Source: a virus | Length of the DNA stretch: 37,895 nucleotides | Strand: one strand, 5' to 3' | IMG/VR virus record: IMGVR_UViG_3300047444_000152 | Span: 1 to 37,895 of that record | Shown: one piece after another, positions 16,712 to 24,999 of the stretch | Layout: every line of letters begins with the position of its first letter | Position numbering within the stretch: position 1 is the stretch's first letter | Made by a program: the position numbers and the translations under genes | The notes under the pieces: model-generated | Database searches by the model: none | What the model saw: only the letters and a program-made list of their open reading frames with translations | What the model was told of the DNA's origin: nothing

Positions 16712-17920
16712 TCAGCGGACGATACGGCAGGCCAGTTCCGGGTAGATCGGAGCGTAGCCATACAGCACGTCAATACGGCAAGGCACCGTGTCCGTGCCGA
16801 TCGCGTACTGGCGCGAGATACGCATCGAAATGCCCTTGTGCATGCGACGTGCGCCCCATGCACCGTACTGCGACACGTCTTCCAAGTCAGCGGTCACGAG
16901 TGCGAAAGCATCCTTGTGATACGCGAGGTTCGCGCTGTACTGCGTCGACGGAGCAACGTCCCACGTCACGACAGCAGCGTTCGCGGGACCAGCCGAAACC
17001 GTCTGGTACTGCTGGTTCGATGCCGCGGTGTTGATCGGCGGGAAGATCGAGAGCGTCGCGTTGCCCGAACCGTCAGCCGTAGCCGGCGCGGTCACGGTGA
17101 ACTGACGGAGAACGCCGGTCGTCTGGCGGTTCTGCGGGTTCACGCCGTACACGCCAGCGATGTAGAACGTGTCACCCTTCGCCACCGTTGCGGCAGCGCC
17201 GAGGCCGGTAACAGTCAGCGTCGATCCGGTTTGGCCAGCGCCGGAAACGGTGCCGTTCGTGCGCGTGCCAGACGTGAACACGTTCACGTTCTGATCCATG
17301 CCGATATCGAAGCCGAGGCCGGACGGCGAGAAGATGCCCGACTCGTACTGCGCGCCGATCTTGTTCGACGGGTTGAACAGGCCAGCGGCAGCCTTGACCA
17401 TCGAGCCGTTCGTCGCCGGATCCCAAACAACAGTACGCTGACCATCGCGCGGGGTCGCTTCGTTGTCCAGCTTCGTGCCGGCATCGAGCAGAACCTTGAT
17501 ATCGTTCGGAACCGAGCCGACCGTACCAACGTTGTTTGCGACGTTTGCAGCCAGCGCCAGACCGTCGAAGTCGATCTTGTTGGCGATGGTCGCCATTGCC
17601 GGCTTGATGTAGCGGTCAGCGAACTCGTCGACAACCAGCGTCAGTTCTTGCGAGCTGAACGTAAAGTCGACGTGGAACTGCGTCGTCAGGCTGACAGGCA
17701 CCGACGATTCGTTCACGTTTTCGAGGTTCAGGTTCGGGCCGGTCGTACCGACGAAGCGGTTCGGCTTGCGCGCGTTGACGGTCGAGCCGATCTTCGCGCC
17801 GCTGACGGCGAATTCCTTGCTGTATTCGCGGTTGATGCGCGACGAGAACGTGAGGTTGTTCTCCAAGATCATCAGCGATTCGTCGAGGATCTTGGTCGGG
17901 GTAAGAAGCGTATTTGCCAT
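16712..17920 (-). CDS. Major capsid protein (P22 coat-like)
   Basis: A 402-residue protein of the P22 coat type (HK97-related fold with an inserted domain). It begins MANTLLTPTKILDESLMILENNLTF and continues NREYSKEFAVSGAKIGSTVNARKP, both typical of this family. The central Gly/Thr/Asn-rich region (about residues 215-300) corresponds to the inserted beta domain. Length is close to P22 gp5 (430). It is preceded by the scaffold gene and followed by a strong terminator, which fits its need for high expression. Confidence 0.93.
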   Translation of the reverse strand: MANTLLTPTKILDESLMILENNLTFSSRINREYSKEFAVSGAKIGSTVNARKPNRFVGTTGPNLNLENVNESSVPVSLTTQFHVDFTFSSQELTLVVDEFADRYIKPAMATIANKIDFDGLALAANVANNVGTVGSVPNDIKVLLDAGTKLDNEATPRDGQRTVVWDPATNGSMVKAAAGLFNPSNKIGAQYESGIFSPSGLGFDIGMDQNVNVFTSGTRTNGTVSGAGQTGSTLTVTGLGAAATVAKGDTFYIAGVYGVNPQNRQTTGVLRQFTVTAPATADGSGNATLSIFPPINTAASNQQYQTVSAGPANAAVVTWDVAPSTQYSANLAYHKDAFALVTADLEDVSQYGAWGARRMHKGISMRISRQYAIGTDTVPCRIDVLYGYAPIYPELACRIVR

Positions 17921-17928
17921 CTAAGTAA

Positions 17929-18651
17929 TCAGCCTTTGTTTCGTTTCTTCCAAGCGATGTATTCCGCGGTCGAGGCGAACTCAGCCGGCTCGACAGGCGC
18001 AGACTTCCCGCCGACCGGAGTAATCGGTGCGGGCGCTTTGGAAACAGGTTTCGGGGTAGGTGCGCTCGCGCTGACCTTCGCTTCGAGGCGAGCCAGTTCG
18101 AGAGCCATTCGCAACGGGGGAAGGGAAAGCAGGCGTTCGGCGTTCTCCGGGTCTTGACCGAGTGCGTGAAGCACCTTATGGCCGTGATCCATCGACGTGA
18201 TGGCTTGCAGGAAGTCGGGCGATGCGCCGCCGAGCATTTGGAACGTGCGCAGGGACGAATCCCACTCCGCCCCAAAGTCACCTTTGCCCGCGTCGAATAC
18301 CTTGTTGCAAGCCTCGTCGAATCGCTCTTGCTCGATCAGTCGCTTGGCTTCGGAACGGATCTGTTCGGCCGTCATCGGCTGTCCAGTCGCCTCCTGCTGC
18401 GGCTGAAGCTCGCGCAATCGCGCTTCGAGTGCTTCTCGCTGGCGTTTCTCTTCGTGTTTCTCGCGCGTCAGTTGGTCGATGCGTCGTTGAACCCAATCGT
18501 TTTTGGGCTTTTGCTGCTCTTGCGACTGCTCGACTACTTCAGCGGTTTGCTCGGCGCCCGGTTCCGTGCTGACCTCGGCGGGCTGTTGCGCCTGTTCCAA
18601 CTCCGTAGGCGTGACGTTTTCTTGCGGCAATGCGTTTTCTTCGATTTGCAT
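17929..18651 (-). CDS. Scaffolding protein
   Basis: A 240-residue, highly charged, Gln/Glu-rich helical protein between portal and coat, the usual place of the scaffold. The N-terminus is acidic. Residues about 45-85 are basic and coiled-coil-like (QRRIDQLTREKHEEKRQREALEARL). The C-terminus ends YIAWKKRNKG, a short basic helix like the coat-binding tail of P22 scaffold. Start taken at the ATG at 18651, although an in-frame TTG four codons upstream is possible. Not part of the mature virion if it acts as in P22. Confidence 0.85.
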   Translation of the reverse strand: MQIEENALPQENVTPTELEQAQQPAEVSTEPGAEQTAEVVEQSQEQQKPKNDWVQRRIDQLTREKHEEKRQREALEARLRELQPQQEATGQPMTAEQIRSEAKRLIEQERFDEACNKVFDAGKGDFGAEWDSSLRTFQMLGGASPDFLQAITSMDHGHKVLHALGQDPENAERLLSLPPLRMALELARLEAKVSASAPTPKPVSKAPAPITPVGGKSAPVEPAEFASTAEYIAWKKRNKG

Positions 18652-18698
18652 GGACAAGTCCAAGAGGATTTAGCCCGGTGATGCCGCACCGGTACGGT

Positions 18699-20813
18699 TT
18701 ATTGCTGTTGAGCGGGCAACAAAAAACCGCCCGAAGGCGGTTGTTGTTGTGTGGGGTCTTGCGTTTGCGGTGGACTGCCCTCTGGCGCGCCGGTCTGCAT
18801 CATCTGCATGACGACTTGCGTAGCGACGTGCGCGACGAGCTCAGGATCAAGCGGCTGACCGAGTGCTTGCAGGCGCTTGGTTTCAGCTTCGTAACTCTTG
18901 ATGTTCGTATCCTGCTGCTCCTTGCCCTGCTGCGCCTGTTGAAGCTGCTGCGTCAAGTGCTCGATCATCTGGCCCATGTGCTGCATCTTCTGCGTGGCAT
19001 CCTGCATTTCAGGCGTCGGGCCTTCGCCCAAGATTGCGGGCGGGATCGTGCGGTGCAGACGCTCGGCAACCTCGTCGGCCATCGGGAAGTCTGCAGCCTT
19101 GAACAGCAGGTCGCCGGCAACCTTCATCAACTCCTGATCCTGGCTCATGATCTGCGTGAGCGCGTTAAACGCTTCCTGCCGTCGCGTCTCGTAGTTCGGG
19201 CCAACCTCAACGGTCACGTCATAGCGGCCGATGCCAGGGTTGTAGATCAGTTGCACGTCTTTCAGATGGTCGCGCTGGTCCTGCGGCGGTGCGGGCTGTC
19301 CATCAGGCGTTGAAACCGGATGCGGCTGATTCGGATCGAACTGAGCAAAAGTCTCTGTGCCGTCCTCGCCCAAGATCCGAACGACGCGCGCCGTGTCGTA
19401 AATCTTCGGGATCAGGTCAATCAGCACGCGGCCGGTGTATCGAATCGAGCGAGCAACGTTGTCGATGAAGTGATACGTCGCGCGATCGCCCTGACGCTGC
19501 CGAGCCTGAATCGCGACGCCGGCCTGAGCATTCGATTGCTGCCCGAACTGCTCTTGGTATTGACCGGACGACATCATTAGCTCTTGCTGCGCCGTCTGCA
19601 TGCCTTGCAAGTACGCAGAAGCGCCTACAGGGGGCTGCGAACGTTCCGGGCGGGGGATCTCTGATCCATCCTCGCGCAGAGCGTTGTAGGGCAGATACGG
19701 CAGGTTGTCTTTGTTCGCCTGCGCCCACTCGTTCTCATATCCTTCGAACGCCTCTTTCGGCCCGATGTAAGGCGTCTTCGTCTGCAGCGCGATGTACTCG
19801 ACGTTTGCCGACGACATGTAGTTGTACATGCGCTGCGCATCTTTCATGCTGCGCGTGTGGCCCTTGCGCTCAACCTTGCCGTCGATGACGATTTCCTCGC
19901 CGATGACGCGCACAATCGGGATATACCGACCAGGCCACGGCTTTTCGTCGATGATCGTGTCACCAGCGAGCAGATACCAGGTCATCTGCGGCGTGCTGAC
20001 CGTGCGACGCTGGATTGAAGCGTCACCCTCAACCCTCTTCTGCTCATCAGGCGGCAGATCGGACAGCATGACCGCGCCAAGCTTAGGATGAGCAACAAGC
20101 GTGTCGCTCTTGCTCGTCTTGCGGAAGTACTCGCAGACACGGATCTTGTCTTTGCCGATCCAATCGCCCTTCGACGAGTCATCGCCGAACTGCACATCGG
20201 CGGCCTTCTCGCCCGGATACGTCGCCTCGAACTCGGCTTTCGTCATCTGCTCGAAAACGAAGCCATACTTCGCGTCTGAGCCGTCTGCGGATTCGATATC
20301 CGGGTCAAGATAGACCGTTAGCGGGTTCTTTACTCGCCGAAGGAAAATTTCCTGATCAAAGCTGCCGTCGTGAGCGTACTCTGTGACGACGCGCCAATAA
20401 CCAATACCTCCTTGGACAGCGAATTCGGTAGCAGTGTCATAGACGATCTCGGCGTGCGAGTTGTACTCGATATGCCGGATGATTCCATCAAGGATCTTAG
20501 CAATCTCGATATCCGCATCGCCGTCCACCGGTAACGTCTTGACGCTAGGCTTGTTCTGCTTCGCATCGTTGATGATCTGTAGATTGTGCTGACGCGTCTT
20601 GTTGATCGTCAGGCACGGGCGCTGATCGCCTTCGCGTGCGTTGCGGATCTGATCGGGCCATTGCCAACCGTTGTCGGCGTCGCCATTGGCGAACTTCAGG
20701 TCTTCAACGAAGCGCTTGCGAAACTCGCTCTCGGCTTCCTCGCAGCGCGCAAAGCGCTCTTTCGCTTCGGCAACGATCTTTGCCTTGGGGTCTTCCTGTT
20801 TTTTGCGTGCCAT
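18699..20813 (-). CDS. Portal protein (P22 portal-like)
   Basis: A 704-residue portal, close to P22 gp1 (725). It begins with a charged helix (FARCEEAESEFRKRFVEDLKFANGD), followed by RPCLTINKTRQ and IGYWRVVTEYA, both conserved in this family. The C-terminal third is helical and Gln-rich (HLTQQLQQAQQG), fitting the P22 barrel. Twelve copies would form the DNA channel. The last 14 codons double as an intrinsic terminator. It follows large terminase directly, with no gap. Confidence 0.93.
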   Translation of the reverse strand: MARKKQEDPKAKIVAEAKERFARCEEAESEFRKRFVEDLKFANGDADNGWQWPDQIRNAREGDQRPCLTINKTRQHNLQIINDAKQNKPSVKTLPVDGDADIEIAKILDGIIRHIEYNSHAEIVYDTATEFAVQGGIGYWRVVTEYAHDGSFDQEIFLRRVKNPLTVYLDPDIESADGSDAKYGFVFEQMTKAEFEATYPGEKAADVQFGDDSSKGDWIGKDKIRVCEYFRKTSKSDTLVAHPKLGAVMLSDLPPDEQKRVEGDASIQRRTVSTPQMTWYLLAGDTIIDEKPWPGRYIPIVRVIGEEIVIDGKVERKGHTRSMKDAQRMYNYMSSANVEYIALQTKTPYIGPKEAFEGYENEWAQANKDNLPYLPYNALREDGSEIPRPERSQPPVGASAYLQGMQTAQQELMMSSGQYQEQFGQQSNAQAGVAIQARQRQGDRATYHFIDNVARSIRYTGRVLIDLIPKIYDTARVVRILGEDGTETFAQFDPNQPHPVSTPDGQPAPPQDQRDHLKDVQLIYNPGIGRYDVTVEVGPNYETRRQEAFNALTQIMSQDQELMKVAGDLLFKAADFPMADEVAERLHRTIPPAILGEGPTPEMQDATQKMQHMGQMIEHLTQQLQQAQQGKEQQDTNIKSYEAETKRLQALGQPLDPELVAHVATQVVMQMMQTGAPEGSPPQTQDPTQQQPPSGGFLLPAQQQ
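18719..18740 (-). terminator. Intrinsic terminator inside the 3' end of the portal gene
   Basis: Read leftward: CCGCC, TTCG loop, GGCGG, then TTTTTT. The hairpin and T-run are translated as PPSGGFLL near the portal C-terminus, so this terminator is coding DNA. Translating ribosomes may disturb it, giving partial read-through to scaffold and coat. Confidence 0.85.
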
Positions 20814-22049
20814 TTATGCGAGCCAGCCGCCAGCACCGACAATCGGGCGACGGACAACAGGTTTAGAGGGTTTAGGAGCCTTGCCGGCGCGTCGTGCGCC
20901 CTCACAGGCGTATCGCAGCGCGTCGATGACGTGGTTATCCTTGTCTTCGAGAATCGGCAGGATGGCGCCCGTCAACGGGTCTTCCTTGTACTTGTAGAGC
21001 GAGAGTTCATCGATCAGATGCTTGCACCGCGGATGAACGATGATGTCGAACGACTTCAGGAATTCAACGCCCTCTTCCAGCGACTTCGCGCCCTTGATGG
21101 CCGGCCGAATCTTCGGAAAGCCGTTCTTCTGCATGTGGCTGATCGTTTCCGGCCGCGCAGAGTCAGCCGTGATAGGCCACTTCTCAGCATCCGGCACGCT
21201 CATGAACAGTTCAGGCAGGTTCACGATCTCGCAGCCGACCATGTACGCCTCGTAATCGACGTACAGCAGGTTGCCTTCGATATCGCATCGAATCAGCACG
21301 GACGGATCGACCGAGAACCCCCAGTCCGCACCCAACCGATGAATGGTGCCCGCCGGCCGTTCGAATTCTTCAATGCGCCAGTTCTTGAATACGCGCGCTT
21401 CGCTGTTCTGCTGGTACTTACCGAGCCAGATATGCGCGTACTTGTCAGGATCACGGCGCTTGTCGTACTCCATTTCAATGCGCAGCTCCTCAGGGAGCCA
21501 CGGATTGTCCATGTAGTTCGCTTCGACAACGACAGCGCCAGGCGGCGGCTCTTCACCGCGCAGCAGCGCGTCTACCGGGTCAGTCGATTCGCGCGGGTTC
21601 CACGAGAACCACAGTTCCGATCCCGGCTTACGAATAGTCGGGCGCAGCAGATCAAGCGAGCGTTGGCTAAGCGACTGCGCTTCCTCGACCCACGCGATAT
21701 CGAAGCCTTCCAGCGACTTGATCGACTCCGCGGTATGGTTCTGCATACCCTGGAACATAATCAGACCGCCATGCGTCGACTTGATCTGCGCATCCTGGAC
21801 GTCGAAGTACGCGCCGGCATTCAACGACTCAATCTTGCCTTCGAGCAGTTTCTTGACAGACTGCTTGAGCGACTTCTGCACCTCACGAACACACACGGCG
21901 TCCGTCTTTTCCATCACAGAGCGCTCAATCAGCATCTCACCGAAGAAATGCGACTTGCCCGAGCCTCGGCCGCCGTGTCCGCCCTTGTAGCGCGCAGGCT
22001 CAAGTAGCGGAACGAACACCCGCGGGGTTTGAATTTGGAGTATCGACAA
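20814..22049 (-). CDS. Terminase large subunit
   Basis: A 411-residue packaging motor and nuclease. Walker A is GGRGSGKS (residues 26-33). Walker B is IAWVEEA, with the catalytic Glu. The nuclease half has GADWGFSVDP, TADSARPE and DKDNHVIDALRYA, supplying the metal-binding acidic residues of the RNase-H-like fold. The first codon is TTG. The QTPRVFVPLLEPARYKG lead matches related terminases, so this start is preferred to a later GTG. The gene begins 50 bp inside the upstream terminase-small-subunit-like gene. Confidence 0.93.
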   Translation of the reverse strand: MSILQIQTPRVFVPLLEPARYKGGHGGRGSGKSHFFGEMLIERSVMEKTDAVCVREVQKSLKQSVKKLLEGKIESLNAGAYFDVQDAQIKSTHGGLIMFQGMQNHTAESIKSLEGFDIAWVEEAQSLSQRSLDLLRPTIRKPGSELWFSWNPRESTDPVDALLRGEEPPPGAVVVEANYMDNPWLPEELRIEMEYDKRRDPDKYAHIWLGKYQQNSEARVFKNWRIEEFERPAGTIHRLGADWGFSVDPSVLIRCDIEGNLLYVDYEAYMVGCEIVNLPELFMSVPDAEKWPITADSARPETISHMQKNGFPKIRPAIKGAKSLEEGVEFLKSFDIIVHPRCKHLIDELSLYKYKEDPLTGAILPILEDKDNHVIDALRYACEGARRAGKAPKPSKPVVRRPIVGAGGWLA

Positions 22050-22311
22050 TTACGCGCTCGATCTTGGTAATGGCGATCGGGTCGCCGTCCTTGCCGGACA
22101 TTTCAACCGCCTGCGTGGACTTGCCATACCCGCGGTCAAGCAACTCTTTTGCCGCCGCGATACGGGCCGAATCGTTCTCGCTCGTCGTCAAGATCGTGGC
22201 GAGCATTGCGATTGCCTCCGGCGCATGGTTCTGAGCCAGCGCCCGAATATCGGCCGTGATCTTGTTCGGCGTTCCTCTGACTCGGCCGCCGGTTTTCACA
22301 CCTTTAGCCAT
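22000..22311 (-). CDS. Terminase small-subunit-like protein (103 aa)
   Basis: Starts MAKGVKTGGRVRGTPNKITADIR, a basic DNA-binding N-terminus seen in short phage proteins next to terminases (the GRxxGTPNK pattern). A helical part follows (APEAIAMLATILTTSENDSARIAAAKELLDRGYGK) and then a polar tail. It lies directly upstream of, and overlaps, the large terminase, so it probably recognises the packaging site. It is much shorter than P22 gp3 (162), so the name rests on position and the family pattern. Confidence 0.68.
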   Translation of the reverse strand: MAKGVKTGGRVRGTPNKITADIRALAQNHAPEAIAMLATILTTSENDSARIAAAKELLDRGYGKSTQAVEMSGKDGDPIAITKIERVIVDTPNSNPAGVRSAT

Positions 22312-22521
22312 GTGTCTATTTCCGTCTAAATCTATCTACTTTTGAGGTGCGCGCTCACCGGCCCGTATGTGTTGCCGCGGAGCCGATCCGCTGACCAGGA
22401 GCGCGCGAAAGAAGGATTGCCGCACCCGGCGCGCCCTAGAGTTCCCTTGCGGGCGGAGACAGAGCACTTCCATGACCTGCGCGGCTGACGCTGTTTTCCC
22501 ACCTGCGCCTGGGGTGATGAA

Positions 22522-22734
22522 CTAATGCGCCGTACTGGCGCGAGCAATGATCTGTATCGCCGTCTCAATCAGCCCGGCGTATTCGTCTTCGTCGTATTGC
22601 ATGGCGCGATTGGACAGCATCTCGAACGCGTCATCGCCCACCTCTACGACTCCCTCGTTAAGTAGATGGCCGATCACGATTGCGAACGCATCGGCTACCG
22701 TGTCTAGGTCTTCGTGCGGGGCGAGTGGTCGCAT
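22522..22734 (-). CDS. Small acidic hypothetical protein (70 aa)
   Basis: An acidic, helical protein (DEDEYAGLIETAIQIIARAS). Its start lies 31 bp inside the Cys-rich gene upstream, so translation may be coupled. No family recognised. Codon use fits its neighbours. The 210 bp between this gene and the terminase genes holds no gene I can support and could include the packaging recognition site, but no motif shows this. Confidence 0.5.
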   Translation of the reverse strand: MRPLAPHEDLDTVADAFAIVIGHLLNEGVVEVGDDAFEMLSNRAMQYDEDEYAGLIETAIQIIARASTAH

Positions 22735-22895
22735 ATGTCACCTGTAGGGCGGGCGCAATACCGAGCAAGAGCGGCGCGTATATGCTCCTGCTGCTCCGGC
22801 GTTATCGGAGGTTTTGGCGTGCCATCTGCGTTGAAGCAGTAGTAACCGCCCTCGCATCCAATATCTTGGCACCCGCCAGGTTTGCATTTGCTCAT
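22704..22895 (-). CDS. Small cysteine-rich protein (63 aa)
   Basis: The N-terminus is MSKCKPGGCQDIGCEGGYYC, four cysteines in seventeen residues, suggesting a zinc-binding knuckle or disulphide core. A helix follows (TPEQQEHIRAALARYC). The ATGA overlap with the phosphoesterase gene and a GGATGG ribosome site support it. Function unknown. Confidence 0.6.
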   Translation of the reverse strand: MSKCKPGGCQDIGCEGGYYCFNADGTPKPPITPEQQEHIRAALARYCARPTGDICDHSPRTKT

Positions 22896-23791
22896 GCCAT
22901 CCTCTGTCCACGGAAGTACGCCTTACCGTCATCCCGCACCGAGCAGAACTCTGGATGAAGCAATTCGCCATCACGCCACGTCAGCACCGCAAAGCCGCTT
23001 TGCCAGTTCGCGTTGCGGCCGGTCAGGTAGTGGAACTCGTCTTGCTCGGGATCGGCCAGCATTCCAGTTTCAATGCCGTATCGAAGTCGACCGAATCCAC
23101 GGAACTGCACAGCCTGGAGCCGGTGCGTATGACCCGTAATGACGTGATATCCAGCCCCTTTGACGACGTTGTTGTAGGCGGCATGCATACCGTTAGCCAC
23201 TGAATGGATGATGACTGTGTCGTCATTGACGTCGATCCTGTATGAGTCTTTCCACGCCGGCAGATGGTCGGCGAGCGCAAACCCTGCGATGCCTTCGTAT
23301 TCCGGCGCAGAGTGAGCCAGGCGGCTGTCGAATCTCACATCATGATTGCCGATCGTGCGCAGCAGCTTCATACCGCGCGCAGCGGCCTCGATCTCGCCTA
23401 AGCGGTCTTGCACCGCCTCTAGCTCGTCTTTGACGCTGTACGTCTTTTGCCAGCCAATGCGCGCGTGTTTGCTGATGCGTGCGCCGTCGAGCAAATCGCC
23501 GTTCAGAATCACCGCCTTGATATCGCTCGCGTGTTCCGCGATCACATTGCAGAACGCCTTGTGCGCGGTCGTGATGAGCTTCGGCGAGTAATGCGCGTCA
23601 GAGCCAACGACGATCGAGCCATTGCGAATCGCAAGCCGGTTCGTCAGCTTCTTTTCCGTCAGCGTCAGCACCACGTCTTGATGCTTCGCCGCCTTCATGC
23701 GATCGCGAAACGTCGTCTCCGCGATGCCGCTTGCCCGAGCTGCAGCCTTGATGCTGCCGTGCGTCTCAATGACTTTCTGGTAATCGATCAA
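22892..23791 (-). CDS. HTH-metallophosphoesterase
   Basis: A 299-residue protein. Residues 10-33 are a helix-turn-helix (GSIKAAARASGIAETTFRDRMK). The rest is a calcineurin-type phosphoesterase with all usual motifs in order: SDAHYS (D-x-H), NGDLLDG, TIGNHD, a later metal-binding His in IIHS, and GHTH. Such enzymes hydrolyse phosphoesters using two metals. Phage members may act on nucleic acid or nucleotides. The start appears to be TTG within a TTGA overlap with the upstream stop. A later start would cut the HTH. Confidence 0.87.
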   Translation of the reverse strand: MIDYQKVIETHGSIKAAARASGIAETTFRDRMKAAKHQDVVLTLTEKKLTNRLAIRNGSIVVGSDAHYSPKLITTAHKAFCNVIAEHASDIKAVILNGDLLDGARISKHARIGWQKTYSVKDELEAVQDRLGEIEAAARGMKLLRTIGNHDVRFDSRLAHSAPEYEGIAGFALADHLPAWKDSYRIDVNDDTVIIHSVANGMHAAYNNVVKGAGYHVITGHTHRLQAVQFRGFGRLRYGIETGMLADPEQDEFHYLTGRNANWQSGFAVLTWRDGELLHPEFCSVRDDGKAYFRGQRMA

Positions 23792-24033
23792 GCATCGCCC
23801 CCGATACGTTTTAGTGCCGCCTCGCGATCAGCCTTCATCGCGCCAGCAATCAGTCGATGCTTCTCGCTCTCTACGCTGCCCAGTAGCGCCCCGTGTGCGT
23901 TCTCTTGATCCAGGCACAGCGCCATTTCTTCAGCGTCCTCAGCGAAGTCCATTGCGAGCATCGCAACAGCCAACACGCCAAGCGCAGACAGCAGCAGCAC
24001 AAGCGCGACAACGACAAGCGAGACGAGAGACAT
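23788..24033 (-). CDS. Small N-terminally anchored membrane protein (81 aa)
   Basis: First gene of the leftward late operon. One long hydrophobic segment (about residues 3-28), then an acidic helical tail (EDAEEMALCLDQENAH) ending in a mixed-charge helix. TAGGAG stands upstream of the ATG. The shape resembles phage spanin or small inner-membrane proteins, but it is far from the lysis genes. No family assigned. Confidence 0.6.
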   Translation of the reverse strand: MSLVSLVVVALVLLLSALGVLAVAMLAMDFAEDAEEMALCLDQENAHGALLGSVESEKHRLIAGAMKADREAALKRIGGDA

Positions 24034-24057
24034 GGCGGCTCCTATAAGTCTGCGAAT

Positions 24058-24086
24058 GTATTAAATGTGGGCGAGCGAACGCGCAA
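24058..24086 (-). promoter_or_regulatory. Possible leftward late promoter
   Basis: Read leftward: TTGCGC (24081-24086), 17 bp, TAATAC (24058-24063), then 24 bp to the first late gene. The boxes are weak, as expected for a promoter needing a phage activator or antiterminator. It is back to back with a good rightward promoter at 24121. Low certainty. Confidence 0.3.
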
Positions 24087-24120
24087 AGCATCCACGGCGT
24101 CGACAGTTTGCAAACAAAAC

Positions 24121-24149
24121 TTGATGTTCTAATACTTACGACGTATTAT
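24121..24149 (+). promoter_or_regulatory. Rightward promoter with TAATAC-N7-GTATTA dyad
   Basis: TTGATG (24121-24126), 17 bp, TATTAT (24144-24149). A perfect dyad, TAATAC-N7-GTATTA, covers 24130-24148, between the boxes and into the -10. The same dyad at the same offset is found at two other promoters (30294 and 36226). Drives the three small rightward genes up to the terminator at 24708. Confidence 0.72.
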
Positions 24150-24176
24150 ATCTACACGCAAGCGCGGAGACCAACC

Positions 24177-24353
24177 ATGAGCAACTATGAAAATTACGTC
24201 CTGAAGCAAGCAGCCGAGACGATCGGCAAGCTGCGCGAGCTGGTGCAGTCCGGCCACATCACCATCGAGAGCGCATGCGCAATCGGCGAAGCGCGCGCCA
24301 TGCTGCAAATCCTCTCTGACGCACTGGAGGCTCGCAGTGAACGCGCGGTTTAA
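24177..24353 (+). CDS. Small helical hypothetical protein (58 aa)
   Basis: Starts MSNYENYVLKQAAETIGKLRELVQSGHITIESACAIGEARAMLQ. An amphipathic helical protein with no membrane segment. The start at 24177 follows GGAG and lies 28 bp after the promoter's -10 box. First of three small genes in a short rightward unit inside the control region. No family recognised. Confidence 0.6.
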   Translation: MSNYENYVLKQAAETIGKLRELVQSGHITIESACAIGEARAMLQILSDALEARSERAV

Positions 24354-24465
24354 GTGCAGCCACGATTTCTGGCTCGATCAGGAGGCTGACGCCTACTACA
24401 ACGAGACAGATGGCGAGGATGACGAAGAACCGGAGGATGATCCGGACGATGCAGATTTACAATAA
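24337..24465 (+). CDS. Very acidic small protein (42 aa, GTG start)
   Basis: GTG start preceded by GGAGG at an 8-nt spacing, overlapping the upstream gene by 17 bp. The second half is almost all Asp and Glu (ETDGEDDEEPEDDPDDAD), giving a strongly negative protein that could mimic DNA or bind a basic partner. That idea rests on composition only. There are two aromatic-rich patches at the start (HDFW, AYY). Confidence 0.55.
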   Translation: MNARFKCSHDFWLDQEADAYYNETDGEDDEEPEDDPDDADLQ

Positions 24466-24487
24466 ACAATCCACACACGGAGAAACC

Positions 24488-24703
24488 ATGAGCAACGAAC
24501 ACAAGACCCTTGCTATGCGAGCGCTGGAGAACATGCGGGGCGATGACCTCTACCGCGCGCGCGCAGCGTTCAGCAACCTGACCGATGCAGAGCTTGACCT
24601 GCAACATGGATACAGCGGCAAGACGCGCCGCGAAATTCTTGCCGAATACGAAGAGTACGAAGCGAAGATTAACGCGGCAATCGAATGGATGAAAACAAAG
24701 TAA
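24488..24703 (+). CDS. Small hypothetical protein (71 aa)
   Basis: Starts MSNEHKTLAMRALENMRGDDLYRARAAFSNLTDAELDLQHGYSGKTRREILAEYEEYEAK. Helical and charged. The ATG follows GGAGAAACC. Similar short proteins with DDLYRARAAF...EYGxSGxT occur in many phages and plasmids as unnamed genes. A strong terminator follows 5 bp after the stop. Confidence 0.65.
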   Translation: MSNEHKTLAMRALENMRGDDLYRARAAFSNLTDAELDLQHGYSGKTRREILAEYEEYEAKINAAIEWMKTK

Positions 24704-24707
24704 AACA

Positions 24708-24732
24708 AGCCCGCGCGATGCGGGCTTTTTTG
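24708..24732 (+). terminator. Rightward intrinsic terminator
   Basis: AGCCCGC, GCGAT loop, GCGGGCT, with a run of six T (24726-24731) and more T beyond. Ends the three-gene rightward unit that begins at the 24121 promoter. Confidence 0.93.
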
Positions 24733-24927
24733 TTTTTGAGAGCGGCCTCGTTCTCGCAACCCTACGCAGCGAACGGGACTTAACCCGCAAACCGCGCTTG
24801 ACTCTCACGATTGCGCCGGACCTAGATCGATTTTCAGGTCGACCGGCACCAGCCTGTTTTGTCAGTCGGGCGCATGCGTAAGAGCGCTGTCTTTCCAGCA
24901 GTCAGGCGCGGGGAGCGCCGGCGAAAA

Positions 24928-24961
24928 CGAAAAAGCCGCCGCTGATTGCTCTAGCGACGGC
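24928..24961 (-). terminator. Leftward intrinsic terminator (distal)
   Basis: Read leftward: GCCGTCGCT, nine-base loop, AGCGGCGGC (one mismatch), then TTTTTCGTTTTC. Second of two leftward terminators closing the repressor-side transcripts and the small-RNA cassette. Confidence 0.85.
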
Positions 24962-24969
24962 CTGCGTGT

Positions 24970-24999
24970 AAAAAGCCGCTCAACCCATCAGGGGAGCGG
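24970..24999 (-). terminator. Leftward intrinsic terminator (proximal)
   Basis: Read leftward: CCGCTC, then an inner CCC-tgat-GGG stem, GAGCGG, C, and five T. It stands about 50 bp downstream of the leftward promoter at 25053-25082 and would end a very short transcript. Confidence 0.82.

Noticed and set aside
16628-18157. 509-codon rightward open frame
   Set aside because: Opposite coat and scaffold genes, which are firmly identified; composition is that of an antisense frame.
20586-22007. 473-codon rightward open frame
   Set aside because: Lies opposite the portal start and the large terminase, whose motifs are clear.
22332-22568. 78-codon leftward frame in the gap before the terminase genes
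   Set aside because: Arg/Ser-rich, no ribosome site or family likeness, overlaps the better-supported 70-aa gene.
23788-24033. Spanin (Rz) call
   Set aside because: One membrane segment but not near the lysis genes, no embedded lipoprotein frame; left as unknown. No spanin pair was recognised elsewhere.
24733-24805. tRNA-like folding on either strand
   Set aside because: Only a short acceptor-like pairing; no T-loop GTTC pattern or anticodon arm.
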